64,000 nucleotides of DNA from Deltaproteobacteria bacterium (lineage in GTDB: Bacteria; Myxococcota_C; UBA6777). This document shows positions 45,403-54,830 of this stretch, piece by piece. A program made the position numbers and the translations under genes. The number at the start of each line of letters is the position of its first letter. Within the stretch, counting starts at the first letter, position 1. The notes below the pieces were generated by a model, which did not search any database, was not told the DNA's origin, and saw nothing but the letters and a program-made list of their open reading frames with translations. The stretch lies in assembly GCA_006226375.1 (NCBI GenBank), contig SBHC01000063.1:1-64000 (forward strand), written 5' to 3'.

Positions 45403-46389
45403 TTACCAAGGGGAAGGCGACTTCGGAATCTTCTTGGCGTTGGGCTGATAAGGGTTCATCTTTCGCGTCGCAATCGCCCGAAGCCAGTTCCAAAGAAAGG
45501 ACGCCTCTTTCATAGTCATGGAGCGTAGAGCAGGCATCATCAACCCTTTGCGCGCTGCGTCTTTGGTCCGAAACTTGATGTGAAGATAGAGACGAGCGCT
45601 ACGTCGGTACTTGTAAATGGGCATGGGAGTCACAAAGTCCCAACCGTAGGAAGCGCCGACATCACGGGCTCCATGGCAGAACTGACAAGATTGCCGAAAC
45701 CAAACAGCGCCCCGCTTCTCCCGAGAGGTATTGGCGACAGCAAACTGACGCTCGTACGCCGCTCCATTGACCAACTCGATACCTTGCAAAGAGTCAACAT
45801 GACGCCACACCGAGAACTCTTTGGAGAGTTTCCCCTTCACGCTGGGGTGCCAACTCCGAGACACAACAACCTTGTTCGCGCGGAACCGGATCGGCCGGAT
45901 ATCTCGATAGAAATAGGGTGTTTTCTTGGACACCAACGGAAACGTATTAAGCCATTGTTTCTGGCTGTTGGACCATCGAGAGAAGGCCACAAAAACAGGC
46001 AGAATCGGAGCCCGCAGCATAATCAACGGATACGGAACGACCATTCCATTTCGGAACCGCAACAGAGCCGTGTCCACCCCTTTGGGAATCTTGTACTTCT
46101 TCAAAAGCTGAGACAAAAAGATGCCACGGTAATGCATCGTTTTTTTGTACTGCACATCGTACAAGGACTGGGCCACCTGCGCTGTTGTAGCAACATGAAT
46201 GGAGCGCTTGTTCAAAGGCAAGGGCCGTCGGGCGTTGGTGTAGTCCCCAGCCCGTCGGGTCCACACAGGAACTGAACCGGCAAAGGCCCAGACCATGGAC
46301 GAACTCAAACCAACCAACAGCATCAACCCAAAACCAAGAGTCCAACGCAGCGATTGACTCGAACGAGAATTCGATAGTAGAGGACGCAT
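45403..46389 (-). CDS. Secreted mono-heme c-type cytochrome with SUOX-like N-terminal domain
   Basis: The protein is 328 aa. ATG 46389 has GGAG 8 nt upstream; the hydrophobic segment at 16-36 ends in VWA, so signal cleavage near Ala35 is expected. Residues 60-200 carry a pattern close to molybdopterin oxidoreductase domains (YRGIFLSQLLKKYKIPK ... FRNGMVVPYPL), but the cofactor Cys is not seen. The C-terminal part has CQFCH (235-239) with GARDVG and a downstream MPIY as possible axial Met. A periplasmic electron carrier is likely; the N-terminal assignment is tentative. Confidence 0.7.
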   Translation of the reverse strand: MRPLLSNSRSSQSLRWTLGFGLMLLVGLSSSMVWAFAGSVPVWTRRAGDYTNARRPLPLNKRSIHVATTAQVAQSLYDVQYKKTMHYRGIFLSQLLKKYKIPKGVDTALLRFRNGMVVPYPLIMLRAPILPVFVAFSRWSNSQKQWLNTFPLVSKKTPYFYRDIRPIRFRANKVVVSRSWHPSVKGKLSKEFSVWRHVDSLQGIELVNGAAYERQFAVANTSREKRGAVWFRQSCQFCHGARDVGASYGWDFVTPMPIYKYRRSARLYLHIKFRTKDAARKGLMMPALRSMTMKEASFLWNWLRAIATRKMNPYQPNAKKIPKSPSPW

Positions 46390-46763
46390 CGTAGTATCTC
46401 CAACTTGCGAGGAAGTAAGACCACACCGCTCTGCTCGTCAGGAACGACGACTTCGCAGCCCACTACAATGTTGCCAAAATCAGCCCCCAACAACCTTGAT
46501 CTGGCTCAAGCTCGCCCCAACTTTTCTCCCCGAACACCCCTAAAAAAAGAAGACTCATCTCTTGGAGTAGAGATGAGTCTTGCAACAATGACCCACAAAA
46601 AAGGAGAAGAGGCAGCTGCTGAAGAAATAGAGCTAACTACTCTTCAATCAACCGCAAACCACATTCCAGAGGAATGAAGCCAACTCATTAAGTACTACCG
46701 AGAGAGTGACTCGGTATCACACAGAAAAAAATCCGAAGACTGATTTTTTCCTATGCGAGCGGC
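46390..46763. other. Intergenic, 374 bp, with a minus-strand terminator
   Basis: The terminator of the 46764 gene is at 46541-46580 (separate entry). A second small hairpin, TACCGAG-AGAGTGA-CTCGGTA (46696-46716), lies nearer the stop codon without a T-tract. No gene is supported; frames at 46405 and 46706 have no ribosome site. Confidence 0.5.
46541..46580 (-). terminator. Rho-independent terminator, minus strand
   Basis: Perfect 11-bp stem AGACTCATCTC (46551-46561) / GAGATGAGTCT (46570-46580) with an 8-nt loop. The A-run at 46542-46548 becomes a T-run on the minus strand, directly after the stem. It would end transcription of the MBL-fold gene. Confidence 0.85.
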
Positions 46764-47663
46764 TCAAACCTTGCGAAGTTCGAGGTCGCCATCACCTTCG
46801 GGGCGGAATACATTCAAAGGAATACGCAGATAGCGGACCTGATTGTCGGCAGGTTTGGGAAGGTTGCCCGCGTCCACATTCACCTGCACGCTTTGAAACA
46901 AGAGTTTGGGAGAACTCAGCTTGGAGTCACGACTGGTTCGGAACTGCACGAACTCTTCGCGAGAGCGACCCGCGGGGAGCTGAATGTTCGCAGTTTTTTG
47001 AGCAGCGATGGTGGTTTCGTATTCCAGTTCACGTCCACCAGGTTGATAGTCATGGCCGACAAACACTCGGGTCTCATCCGGAAGTTCGTAGAGTCGTCGA
47101 GTGATCGAGTCGTACAGATCGTCGGCGCTCCCTGCAGGGAAGTCGCAACGACCGGTTCCCTGGTCCGGCATGAACATGGTGTCACCTGTGAAAATTGCGT
47201 CTTCAAACTTGTAGGTGACACAGGCTGGTGTGTGCCCTGGCGTGTTGATAACCTGGAACGACAGACTCCCTGCAGTAACTTCTTCGCCGTCTTGAAACAA
47301 CCGATCGAACTGACGGCCGTCTGTGGGGAAGTCTGTGGGCAGGTCGAACACATCCTTAAACACGCTCTGAACCATGGTGATCTTCTCACCAACACCGGTC
47401 TTTGCGTTGGGATACTGCTCTTTGATTCGCTGGGATCCCGACAAGTGGTCTGCGTGTGCATGAGTCTCCAGCACAAAGTGCAGGTTGAGATCCTTGGCTT
47501 TCAGGAAGTCCAAGACTTCATCGACAGACTCCGTCCAGATTTTGGAGCCTGCAGGTTCGTAGTCGAGGACCGGGTCAATCACGACAGCATCACGAGTTGC
47601 CGGGTCAAAGACCACATAGGTCATGGTGTACGTTCTTGTGTCAAAAAAAGCTTTGATTTCCAT
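46764..47663 (-). CDS. MBL-fold persulfide dioxygenase-like hydrolase (Blh family)
   Basis: The protein is 299 aa. The metallo-beta-lactamase motif is THAHADH (His68, His70, Asp72, His73), with His144 (TPGHT), Asp161 (FTGDTMF) and VFVGHDYQPGG. Features such as IDPVLDYEP, DQGTGRCDFPAGSA and RRLYELPDETRVFVGHDY are typical of the ETHE1/Blh group, which has a mono-iron centre and oxidises glutathione persulfide to sulfite. Glyoxalase II is the less likely alternative. A SulP transporter gene lies upstream on the same strand (182-bp gap), so the two may serve sulfide detoxification with sulfite/sulfate export (inference). Confidence 0.88.
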   Translation of the reverse strand: MEIKAFFDTRTYTMTYVVFDPATRDAVVIDPVLDYEPAGSKIWTESVDEVLDFLKAKDLNLHFVLETHAHADHLSGSQRIKEQYPNAKTGVGEKITMVQSVFKDVFDLPTDFPTDGRQFDRLFQDGEEVTAGSLSFQVINTPGHTPACVTYKFEDAIFTGDTMFMPDQGTGRCDFPAGSADDLYDSITRRLYELPDETRVFVGHDYQPGGRELEYETTIAAQKTANIQLPAGRSREEFVQFRTSRDSKLSSPKLLFQSVQVNVDAGNLPKPADNQVRYLRIPLNVFRPEGDGDLELRKV

Positions 47664-47845
47664 CAGAGCACCTCCCTCTACATGAGAAAAGCTCTCGCGG
47701 TGGCGAGGCTGTTGATTGCAATGATTAATAAGACAGCAACTTGTGTGCCATGCTTTCCAAAGCTCTTGGAACGTCGATCACCGCGAGAAGACCATTCTTC
47801 ACTCGAAAAACAACATGTTGCAAAATGAAGCGGGTTGTTTCACCC

Positions 47846-49849
47846 CTATTTCACATCTGCAACATATTCGTCTTCAGGGGGAAGCTCTTTGGTAATCTCT
47901 TTCCAGGCCTTTTCGTCGTGCGTTTGCAAGAAATCTTTGAGTGGGCAGGTTTCACAATAAAGAGCCTCTCCCGCAAACTGACACGCGTAGATCATAGCCT
48001 CTTTCATGGAATCCAGCCAGTGCGTGCGGCTGGGGAAGACATTCTCTTTCCCAAGGATATCCAAGGTGCCGACTTCTTCAAGGTGACGAAGGGCGTCTTG
48101 CCGAACGCCAGCCAACACCAAGAGTCGACCCTGTTCACGCATCCGCTCCGCCGCAGCAGCAAAGGTGTTGGCGGTCGTCACGTCCATGCCTTGCGTTCGC
48201 TTCAACCGGACCACAAGGACCTTGACATCACGGTCATGAATCACCCGATCCATCGCGGACTGAAGCTCCCCTTCCACCCCAAAAAACAGGCGCCCTTCGA
48301 GGTGCAGAATGTGGATGGACTTGCACCGGCTGCAGTCATCAGGCGTATGGGCGACATCAACTTCCCGCAAGCGTTGGTTGCTGTCAACAGTGAGGTCGCG
48401 CACAACGAGCAAGCGAGCCTGTCGCAGGAACAAGATGAGGCTGACACCGACTCCCAGATAGATCGCTTTGTCCAAGGGCATCATCCAGGTTCCAAACACG
48501 GTCACGAGGAAAGCCATCTTATCGGAGAGGTTGCTGTTCATCGTGGCTCGAATGCGCTTGACATCGATCAGATCAAACGCAACCACCACCAACAATCCTG
48601 CGAGGCTAGCAATCGGAGTGTAGTTGGCCAGGGGTCCTAGGATGAGAAGGACTGCGATCATAAAAAAGCCAGACATCACCCCCGCCAGGCGAGTGACGGC
48701 GCCGCTTTGCTCATTGAAGGCCGAGCGGGAGAGGCTTCCGCTGGTCGGGTATCCACCGAAGAACGCGGCCGAAATGTTTGCAATGCCTTGTCCTGAGAAG
48801 TCGGCAGAGATGTCCAGACGTTGACCGGTCCGGGCCGCGATCGCCCGGGCCACAGCGCTGGACTCCACAAGGGAAAGGACCGTCGTTGCAAAGGCCAACG
48901 GAGCCAAGGCAGCCATCAAAGAGAGGTCAGGATAGGTCAAAGGGGGAAAGCCTGCAGGGACTGGCCGAAGATCGGAGACAATCCTCATGCCCTGACTGTG
49001 CAGGTCAAAGATCATAGACAACGCTGTAGCAATCGCCATGGCAAGCAAAGCGCCCGGCCAGGAACGCCGAAACTTGCGCAGCAAAAGGATAAACAAGGCA
49101 GTACCGCCCGCCATGGACAGCGCCATGTAGCTCGACAGATTAAGGCTCTTCACCCACACCACGATCTTTTGGAAAGCGTTGTTGTACGAAGGAAACAACT
49201 GCAACGCCAACAGCAAGGATATCCCGGCAGCCAACAACACGCTCGGCGCGTAGGAGCGGGTTTTCCGCCACAACAACAGCCCAAGAATCACAGCCAGCAA
49301 GGCCGCCCAGATCAGCCACCCCATCGGTCCCATCGCCTGCACAGAGGACCAGATGGACGAGAACAACGGGACCTTCATCGCCGTGGGGTTGGTCGCCGTA
49401 ACATTCGGCAACTGTCCGATCCCAATCAGCAAGCCGGCCCCAGTGATGTAGCCCAGCACAACGGGGTTGGAGATGTAATCCACAATGGACCCAAGGCGCA
49501 ACACACCTGCAACAAACTGAAACACTCCAACCATCAGCGCCAGAGTGATCGCCACAACGACAGGGTCTTTCCCTGCCACCAGCGCGATTCCGCCGCCGAC
49601 AAGAAGACTCACAGCGTTGGTCGGACCCGTGACAACATGGTGCGAGCTGCGAAAGAGGGACCCTGTGATGGTTGGAACGGTCGAAGCGTAAAGCCCCATC
49701 GCAGGCGGAAGCCCGGCAATCACAGCGTAAGCAATCCCCTGCGGGACTCCCATGAATGTTACGGCAAGAGCTGCCACAAAGTCCTTGTACGCTTTGTTCC
49801 AACTGTAGTTTTTGAGATCAAGAAAGGGGAGAAACCGCGCCCACTCCAT
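47846..49849 (-). CDS. SulP family anion transporter with STAS domain
   Basis: The protein is 667 aa. About 12 hydrophobic segments span residues 20-480; VPQGIAYAVIAGLPPAMGLYAS and the second half FSGQGIANISAAFFGGYPTSGSLSRSA are conserved SulP signatures, and HHVVTGPTNAVSLLVGG matches the anion site region. A cytosolic STAS domain follows (about 515-620, SIHILHLEGRLFFGVEGEL), then a Cys-containing tail with YCETCPLKDFL. SulP proteins transport sulfate, bicarbonate or other anions; substrate is unknown. The extra C-terminal tail after STAS is unusual. The MBL-fold persulfide dioxygenase-like gene follows. Confidence 0.92.
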   Translation of the reverse strand: MEWARFLPFLDLKNYSWNKAYKDFVAALAVTFMGVPQGIAYAVIAGLPPAMGLYASTVPTITGSLFRSSHHVVTGPTNAVSLLVGGGIALVAGKDPVVVAITLALMVGVFQFVAGVLRLGSIVDYISNPVVLGYITGAGLLIGIGQLPNVTATNPTAMKVPLFSSIWSSVQAMGPMGWLIWAALLAVILGLLLWRKTRSYAPSVLLAAGISLLLALQLFPSYNNAFQKIVVWVKSLNLSSYMALSMAGGTALFILLLRKFRRSWPGALLAMAIATALSMIFDLHSQGMRIVSDLRPVPAGFPPLTYPDLSLMAALAPLAFATTVLSLVESSAVARAIAARTGQRLDISADFSGQGIANISAAFFGGYPTSGSLSRSAFNEQSGAVTRLAGVMSGFFMIAVLLILGPLANYTPIASLAGLLVVVAFDLIDVKRIRATMNSNLSDKMAFLVTVFGTWMMPLDKAIYLGVGVSLILFLRQARLLVVRDLTVDSNQRLREVDVAHTPDDCSRCKSIHILHLEGRLFFGVEGELQSAMDRVIHDRDVKVLVVRLKRTQGMDVTTANTFAAAAERMREQGRLLVLAGVRQDALRHLEEVGTLDILGKENVFPSRTHWLDSMKEAMIYACQFAGEALYCETCPLKDFLQTHDEKAWKEITKELPPEDEYVADVK

Positions 49850-50037
49850 CTATCTATTCCATCCTCACGGTTCGTGGTGTATACCAAAAAGCACAACGCT
49901 CATCGCTGCACAAAACAATCGATTGATTTGTTTTCAAGCAGAATCTATGCCAGATTCCTAGACATCGTCCAAAAGGCCAAAAAGGCATCCAGCGAGCAGG
50001 TCCAGTCCAACGTCAACTCACCAGCAAGGAGCCACTG

Positions 50038-51477
50038 ATGTTTCAGTCGAAATTGTACATAGACCTCCCCAGCCGCGAGACGCTGCGACAACGAACAGTC
50101 GGCGAGTGGTTTACCTCGTTGTTTGGCTCACGTCCAGATCTTCGTTCGGGCAGGGAGGTCCTCACGGTCTCGGCCTACGCAGTGCTTGAAGGACTTGTTC
50201 GAGGCCTCGACAGCGCTGGGATGAACAACGTGATCTCCCTGGTTGTGGACAACAAAACCGTGTTTCTCGACTCCCACGAAGAGCCTGATGATCTCGGCGT
50301 CATGCATCAGGTCGCCGTTCGCTCTGGCGCGCTAAACCGACGATTCCGAGAGATGCACATCGCGCTCTCACACCGCGAAGAAGGTCTGCATATCATCCTG
50401 GATGTGCTGCTCCGCCCCCACGTTCTGGTCGGTGACGAAGAATTGATTATCACCCTCTCCGCCCGCGTCGAAGATCTACAGCACCAACGCGACGAATCCG
50501 CCTACCGTTACCGAAGTCGGTTGCGAGAGTATGCGAAAGACAAAGGAAACATAGAGGAAGCACGAGAGAGCCTTGACCGCATCACGGCGCGACTCGCTTC
50601 CGACCTCCAAGGCACTCTACCTGGCGCAAGGTTCCGCACCGAAGCCAGCCAGATGCGACTGGTTCGACCTTCCAAAGAACAGATCGGACGCATGCGCCAT
50701 CTGCGCTTCGACGGGAGCCAAGCTGCTCGCTATCGCTCTGCGCCTGCTCGTTATCGCGGTGGTGCCCACTACGACCCCTTCTACCAATACTACTACGACC
50801 CCTTCTACGACTTTGCCCTGCTTGTCTTTGTTGGCGCAGCCATCGAGTGGGCCTGGCACATGGATTACCTCTACTTTGTGGATCCAGTGGGCGACGTCAT
50901 CGGCTACGCGCATGAGCTTGACTTTGTAGCGTTTGCCGACGAGTGGGACGGCTACGATGTCCTCCACTTTGACGACGCCGAAGACTTCATCATCGATGAC
51001 AGCATCCCTGTGTTCGCTTACGAAGAAGGCTTCGATGACTTCACCGCCTACGACGCGAGCTGGGGCTTCCAACCGCTGGAGGTGTTTGATCCAAGCTCCA
51101 GCACTTTCGTGGAGGCAGGTTGGGACAGCGAGCCCATGGAATACAGCTCCTTCGTGGATGACGCCCCCCTCGGAACCAGCGTTGGAGACGGTGCCTACGA
51201 AAGCGTAGGTGAAGACGGAGGCGGCTTCGACGGCGGTGACGGAGGCGGAGGCGGCTTCGACGGAGGAGACAGCTACCACACCCATCACAGCGACAGCAGT
51301 TGGAGCACAGACAACTTCAACAGCGACGATGTCTACAACGCTTCCGTGGACGACTGGGGCAGCGACCTTGATGATGGAGGAAGTTGGGACGACGGCGGCG
51401 GAGACGACTGGAACGACGGTGGCGGTGATAGCTGGGACGACGGCGGTGGGGACGACTGGGGCAACGACAACTGGTAG
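50038..51477 (+). CDS. Uncharacterised protein with acidic Gly/Asp/Trp-rich tail
   Basis: The protein is 479 aa, ATG with AAGGAG 7 nt upstream. No signal peptide. Residues 1-150 are alpha/beta, 150-185 predicted helical (LQHQRDESAYRYRSRLREYAKDKG), 215-240 Arg/Tyr rich (AARYRSAPARYRGGAHYDPF), with one hydrophobic stretch FALLVFVGAAIEWAW (about 257-271). The remainder is strongly acidic, with Asp/Tyr/Phe-rich sequence and finally a Gly/Asp/Trp repeat tail (GGGDDWNDGGGDSWDDGGG). The family is not recognised. The tail suggests a flexible, possibly Ca-binding or phase-separating segment (inference). It is divergent from the SulP gene and 69 bp from the GH13 gene. Confidence 0.75.
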   Translation: MFQSKLYIDLPSRETLRQRTVGEWFTSLFGSRPDLRSGREVLTVSAYAVLEGLVRGLDSAGMNNVISLVVDNKTVFLDSHEEPDDLGVMHQVAVRSGALNRRFREMHIALSHREEGLHIILDVLLRPHVLVGDEELIITLSARVEDLQHQRDESAYRYRSRLREYAKDKGNIEEARESLDRITARLASDLQGTLPGARFRTEASQMRLVRPSKEQIGRMRHLRFDGSQAARYRSAPARYRGGAHYDPFYQYYYDPFYDFALLVFVGAAIEWAWHMDYLYFVDPVGDVIGYAHELDFVAFADEWDGYDVLHFDDAEDFIIDDSIPVFAYEEGFDDFTAYDASWGFQPLEVFDPSSSTFVEAGWDSEPMEYSSFVDDAPLGTSVGDGAYESVGEDGGGFDGGDGGGGGFDGGDSYHTHHSDSSWSTDNFNSDDVYNASVDDWGSDLDDGGSWDDGGGDDWNDGGGDSWDDGGGDDWGNDNW

Positions 51478-51546
51478 AGAAAGCTAGGTCGCGCTGGAAC
51501 GATAGACGCTCTGGTGGATGTGGATGCGGGAGGAAAGAGAGAAGCT

Positions 51547-53544
51547 ATGGCCGAGTCATCGCAGGTGTCCATCACCCTTCAATGGAAAGGACCGACAGGA
51601 AAGCAAGTCGAGTTGCTGGGAGACTTTCCTGATTGGAACCATCCCGTTGCGATGCTCGAGGGGGCACCGGGACACTACGAATGCCACTTGCACCTGCAGC
51701 CTGGCCTGTACCGTTACAAGTTTCGGATCAACCAAACGAAGTGGAAGCTCGACCCCAACGCCCTCGTTGTCGACAAATCGGAAGGCTACACCAACGCCGT
51801 CCTTGTGGTGGGCGGAATCATCTCCCCCGTATTGTTCGCGCCCGATCGTCAGCATTGGGCGCAATGGGAAGATGGACGTCTGGTCATCCAGGCCGAGACC
51901 TACGCAAACACCGCCGCTCCTGAGCATATATGCTTGCTGCGCTCCGACGCACTCCAAGGCACCGTACACCAAAGAGACCCGGAACCTGACAAGGTCCCGC
52001 TGCTGCCGATGATGACCCAAGGCAACCGTACGTTGTACAGGGCGGAAGTGCGTCGCCCTCCCAAAGCTCCGCCCTGGACCCACGTCTACTTCGAGGGCGC
52101 TCCTCAGCATACGTTCTTGTTGCCACCTCCGCGCACTCCCTTGGGCCAACCTCCAGAGTGGCTCCAGAACGCCTCGCTCTACGCAATCTTTGTCGATCGA
52201 TGGCATCGAGGAAGCCAGTCGCTCTCTCAAAAGCAGTTTGCCTCACGCACTCAGCCTTCCACCGCAACGACCTTCTACGGAGGCGATCTGGAAGGCGTGA
52301 CCGAGCACATCGACTACATCGCAGGGCTCGGAGTGACAGGGCTCATCCTCTCCCCGTTGCACCGTTCGCCAACCCCCCATCGCTACGACAGCATTGACCT
52401 TTCAGACATCGACCCGCTGCTGGGTGGAGATGACGCCTTTGTCCGGCTGTTGGACGCTGCGCACAAGCACAACCTCAAAGTCGTGATGGATATCTCTGTC
52501 ACTCATGTGAACGAGCAGCACGAAGCTTTCCAAGACCTCCTTGAGAAGCAGCATGAGTCGTCGTACAAGCGCTGGTTCTTTGTGCGCGATTTCCCTGTCA
52601 AAGCAAGAGACGCTTCGACCTTCTCCCACTACCCCAAACGGCCTGAGTTGCCCTGGCTTGACCTCGGACCAGGACCCGCCCGTGAGCATGTTTTGGAGAC
52701 GGTAGAGAAGTGGGTCAAGCTCGGCGTGGATGGACTTCGACTCGACGCTGTGGAGGAGGCTCCCCCTGACTTTTGGCAAGAACTTCGCCGACGCACCCGA
52801 CACATCAACCCCGATCTGTTGCTCTTGGGAGAGGTGGTCTCTGATCGGCCTGGTCATCTTGCGGAGCATCGCGGTCTGGATACCATCACGGACTTCCAAC
52901 ACCGCGAAGCCATGCTCGAATTCTTCGCCCATGGAGCCATCGACGCTGAGACTTTCTGGACACGCCAGACCTTCCATGAATTCCGGATGGGTCCGTTTGA
53001 GCCAACCTTCCGGCTGTCCTTTCTCGACAACCATGACACCTTGCGTTTTTTGACCGAAGCCCAGTCGCAGCACAAGCTTCATCTGGCGCTGGCCTATCTT
53101 GCCTTTCGACCTGAGCCTCTTTGGCTCACCTACGGTACCGAGTTAAACTTTACCAGCAAGGTTTCTCCCGAAGCCGAAGACCTGGTCTGGCCCGAACGAT
53201 TGCCCATGGAAGACCGCCACGATCACCACAACAACACCCAGACGTTGCTTCGTCATTTGATGGAACTGCGTCGAACCTTAGAGCCGATGTACCATCGATG
53301 CTTGCGCTTTGTTCGCGCCAAGGAGCAGTTGTTGGTGTTGGAGCGTGTGAGCCCACACTCGACACTTCGTGGTTACTTTTACACAGGCTCTGAGGATATG
53401 ATCTTGGAGCCGATGCCACCCCATACACGATGCCTGCTACGAACCCGTAACGAGGATGAGTCCGAGGCCTCCACAGAAGAGGAAGCAATCCGGCCGCCCA
53501 CGCTCTCAGCCTGGTCTTCACAGTGGTTCTTGTTTCCCTCCTAA
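51547..53544 (+). CDS. GH13 family alpha-glucan hydrolase with CBM48-like domain
   Basis: The protein is 665 aa. ATG 51547 (MAESSQVSIT) is preferred over GTG 51514; a purine-rich GGAGGAAAGAGAGAAG precedes it. Residues 5-90 form a CBM48/AMPK-glycogen-binding-like domain (FPDWNHPVAM; GLYRYKFRI). The (beta/alpha)8 domain shows GH13 regions I (DISVTHVN), II (GVDGLRLDAVEE; nucleophile Asp400), III (LLLGEV; acid/base Glu429) and IV (FLDNHD; Asp497). Region I has Thr in place of the usual Asn before His. A neopullulanase/cyclomaltodextrinase or maltogenic-amylase-like activity is likely but not certain. No signal peptide, so it acts on cytosolic glycogen or maltodextrin. Confidence 0.88.
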   Translation: MAESSQVSITLQWKGPTGKQVELLGDFPDWNHPVAMLEGAPGHYECHLHLQPGLYRYKFRINQTKWKLDPNALVVDKSEGYTNAVLVVGGIISPVLFAPDRQHWAQWEDGRLVIQAETYANTAAPEHICLLRSDALQGTVHQRDPEPDKVPLLPMMTQGNRTLYRAEVRRPPKAPPWTHVYFEGAPQHTFLLPPPRTPLGQPPEWLQNASLYAIFVDRWHRGSQSLSQKQFASRTQPSTATTFYGGDLEGVTEHIDYIAGLGVTGLILSPLHRSPTPHRYDSIDLSDIDPLLGGDDAFVRLLDAAHKHNLKVVMDISVTHVNEQHEAFQDLLEKQHESSYKRWFFVRDFPVKARDASTFSHYPKRPELPWLDLGPGPAREHVLETVEKWVKLGVDGLRLDAVEEAPPDFWQELRRRTRHINPDLLLLGEVVSDRPGHLAEHRGLDTITDFQHREAMLEFFAHGAIDAETFWTRQTFHEFRMGPFEPTFRLSFLDNHDTLRFLTEAQSQHKLHLALAYLAFRPEPLWLTYGTELNFTSKVSPEAEDLVWPERLPMEDRHDHHNNTQTLLRHLMELRRTLEPMYHRCLRFVRAKEQLLVLERVSPHSTLRGYFYTGSEDMILEPMPPHTRCLLRTRNEDESEASTEEEAIRPPTLSAWSSQWFLFPS

Positions 53545-53605
53545 AGGAGAGACAGAGCCCAACAAGTGCCTCCTTTCTGTCCCTCACAACACATAGGAAA
53601 GAGTT

Positions 53606-54685
53606 GTGACTCGCTCTACGTCTCGATGGTTTTCTGGTTTCCTCCTCGCTTTGGTAGGAACTCTGTTGTTGGGGGTTCTTTTGCGATGGGTCCTCACGGG
53701 TCTAAACCTACCGTTCGGACTGCAGTTTAAGAACCTTAAGCATGCGCACTCTCACCTTGGGTATTTCGGTGTGTTGTTCCCCGTTGTGTGGCTGGCCTGG
53801 CGACAACGTGGAACCTTTCAACTAAGCACTGGCATGCTAAGCATTTACGCTGCGGGTGTGGTGTTAAGCACCGTTGGTTTTGTGCGAGCAGGATACGCCA
53901 TCGACTCCATCATCGGCTCAACATTGGTCTGTGGTGTATGGCTGATGTCCGCCTGGAAACAACGCAAAGAGCTGTGGCAAAGCATGAGCTGGGTATCGTC
54001 AGCACCTCTTGGTATACTGCTCGCGAGTTGTATGATTCCTCCCATTGCAGTGTTCACACGAAAAGATCCAACCTTTGCTTTGCAGCTCGTCCAAACCTTT
54101 TTGAGCCTGCTTATCTTTTTGGTGGCCTTACCCGCGGTTCTTTCTCGCCTCAAGGTCGTTGCCCCCTGGACCCTCTACTGGCTCACTTGTGGTATCTGCG
54201 GTGCGCTGTTTCTTGGGGTCGTGCCTCATCCTATCCTGGGCCTGGGCTTGGTTGGTATGGCGTCATGGGTGTTTTGGGGGATGTTCCAAAACGAAGAGGT
54301 ACCTCTCGACCAGCAAACGTTGTGGTTAACGTGGGCCGTGGGCGTTGCAGCCTTGGGATTGGAGTTACTCCCCAATGTTCATGTCGTTGCGATTGCAGGC
54401 ATCCACTTAACCTTGCTGGGACCCTTCCTCGCGGGATTTGCCTTCTCCCTTGCCACCACAACAAAGATACCCGCTTGGCTGCGATGGAGTTACATTGTGA
54501 CCTTGTTGGTGATGGTCACTGCGATTGGCATCCAACACTACCTTCCCTACCACGAGTGGACCTACGTTTCAGCGTCGTCAGGAAGCCTCTTGGGCGTGTG
54601 GATTCTGGGGGCAATTCTCTGGTTCCAAAAGAACTCTGGCCTCCTTGCCGATCAACAAAACAAAGAAAGCTTAGATTTCTCTTAA
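53606..54685 (+). CDS. Polytopic membrane protein with HxHxH-type motif
   Basis: The protein is 359 aa, GTG start with AGGAAAGAG close upstream. About 11 transmembrane helices are visible. HAHSHLGYFGVLFP (near residue 46) is a His cluster at a helix start, as in families related to heme-copper oxidase subunit I and NnrS-like proteins, but other oxidase motifs are not clear. An exact family is not recognised. It is a candidate heme- or metal-binding membrane protein (inference). No partner gene clarifies its role. Confidence 0.7.
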   Translation: MTRSTSRWFSGFLLALVGTLLLGVLLRWVLTGLNLPFGLQFKNLKHAHSHLGYFGVLFPVVWLAWRQRGTFQLSTGMLSIYAAGVVLSTVGFVRAGYAIDSIIGSTLVCGVWLMSAWKQRKELWQSMSWVSSAPLGILLASCMIPPIAVFTRKDPTFALQLVQTFLSLLIFLVALPAVLSRLKVVAPWTLYWLTCGICGALFLGVVPHPILGLGLVGMASWVFWGMFQNEEVPLDQQTLWLTWAVGVAALGLELLPNVHVVAIAGIHLTLLGPFLAGFAFSLATTTKIPAWLRWSYIVTLLVMVTAIGIQHYLPYHEWTYVSASSGSLLGVWILGAILWFQKNSGLLADQQNKESLDFS

Positions 54686-54830
54686 AAAGCCTGTAGAAAG
54701 GTTCTGTAGCAACCGTTCGTAGAAAAGGGTATAAGAAGTATTGAAGGAATGCCTACTAAGACATGCCTCGAATGAGAAAACTTCGTAAGAATCTGTCGAA
54801 TTCAATGCAAGTGAGACAAAGGACTAGGTA

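Noticed and set aside
46696-46716. Hairpin TACCGAG/CTCGGTA as a second terminator
   Set aside because: No T-tract on either side; the 46551-46580 hairpin fits the terminator role.
47741-48640. 299-aa plus-strand ORF
   Set aside because: Antisense to the STAS end of the SulP gene.
48821-50038. 405-aa plus-strand ORF
   Set aside because: Lies antisense to the conserved SulP gene, is Arg/Gln/His rich and has no recognisable domain.
52402-53082. 226-aa minus-strand ORF
   Set aside because: Antisense to the GH13 catalytic domain with all four conserved regions in the plus frame.
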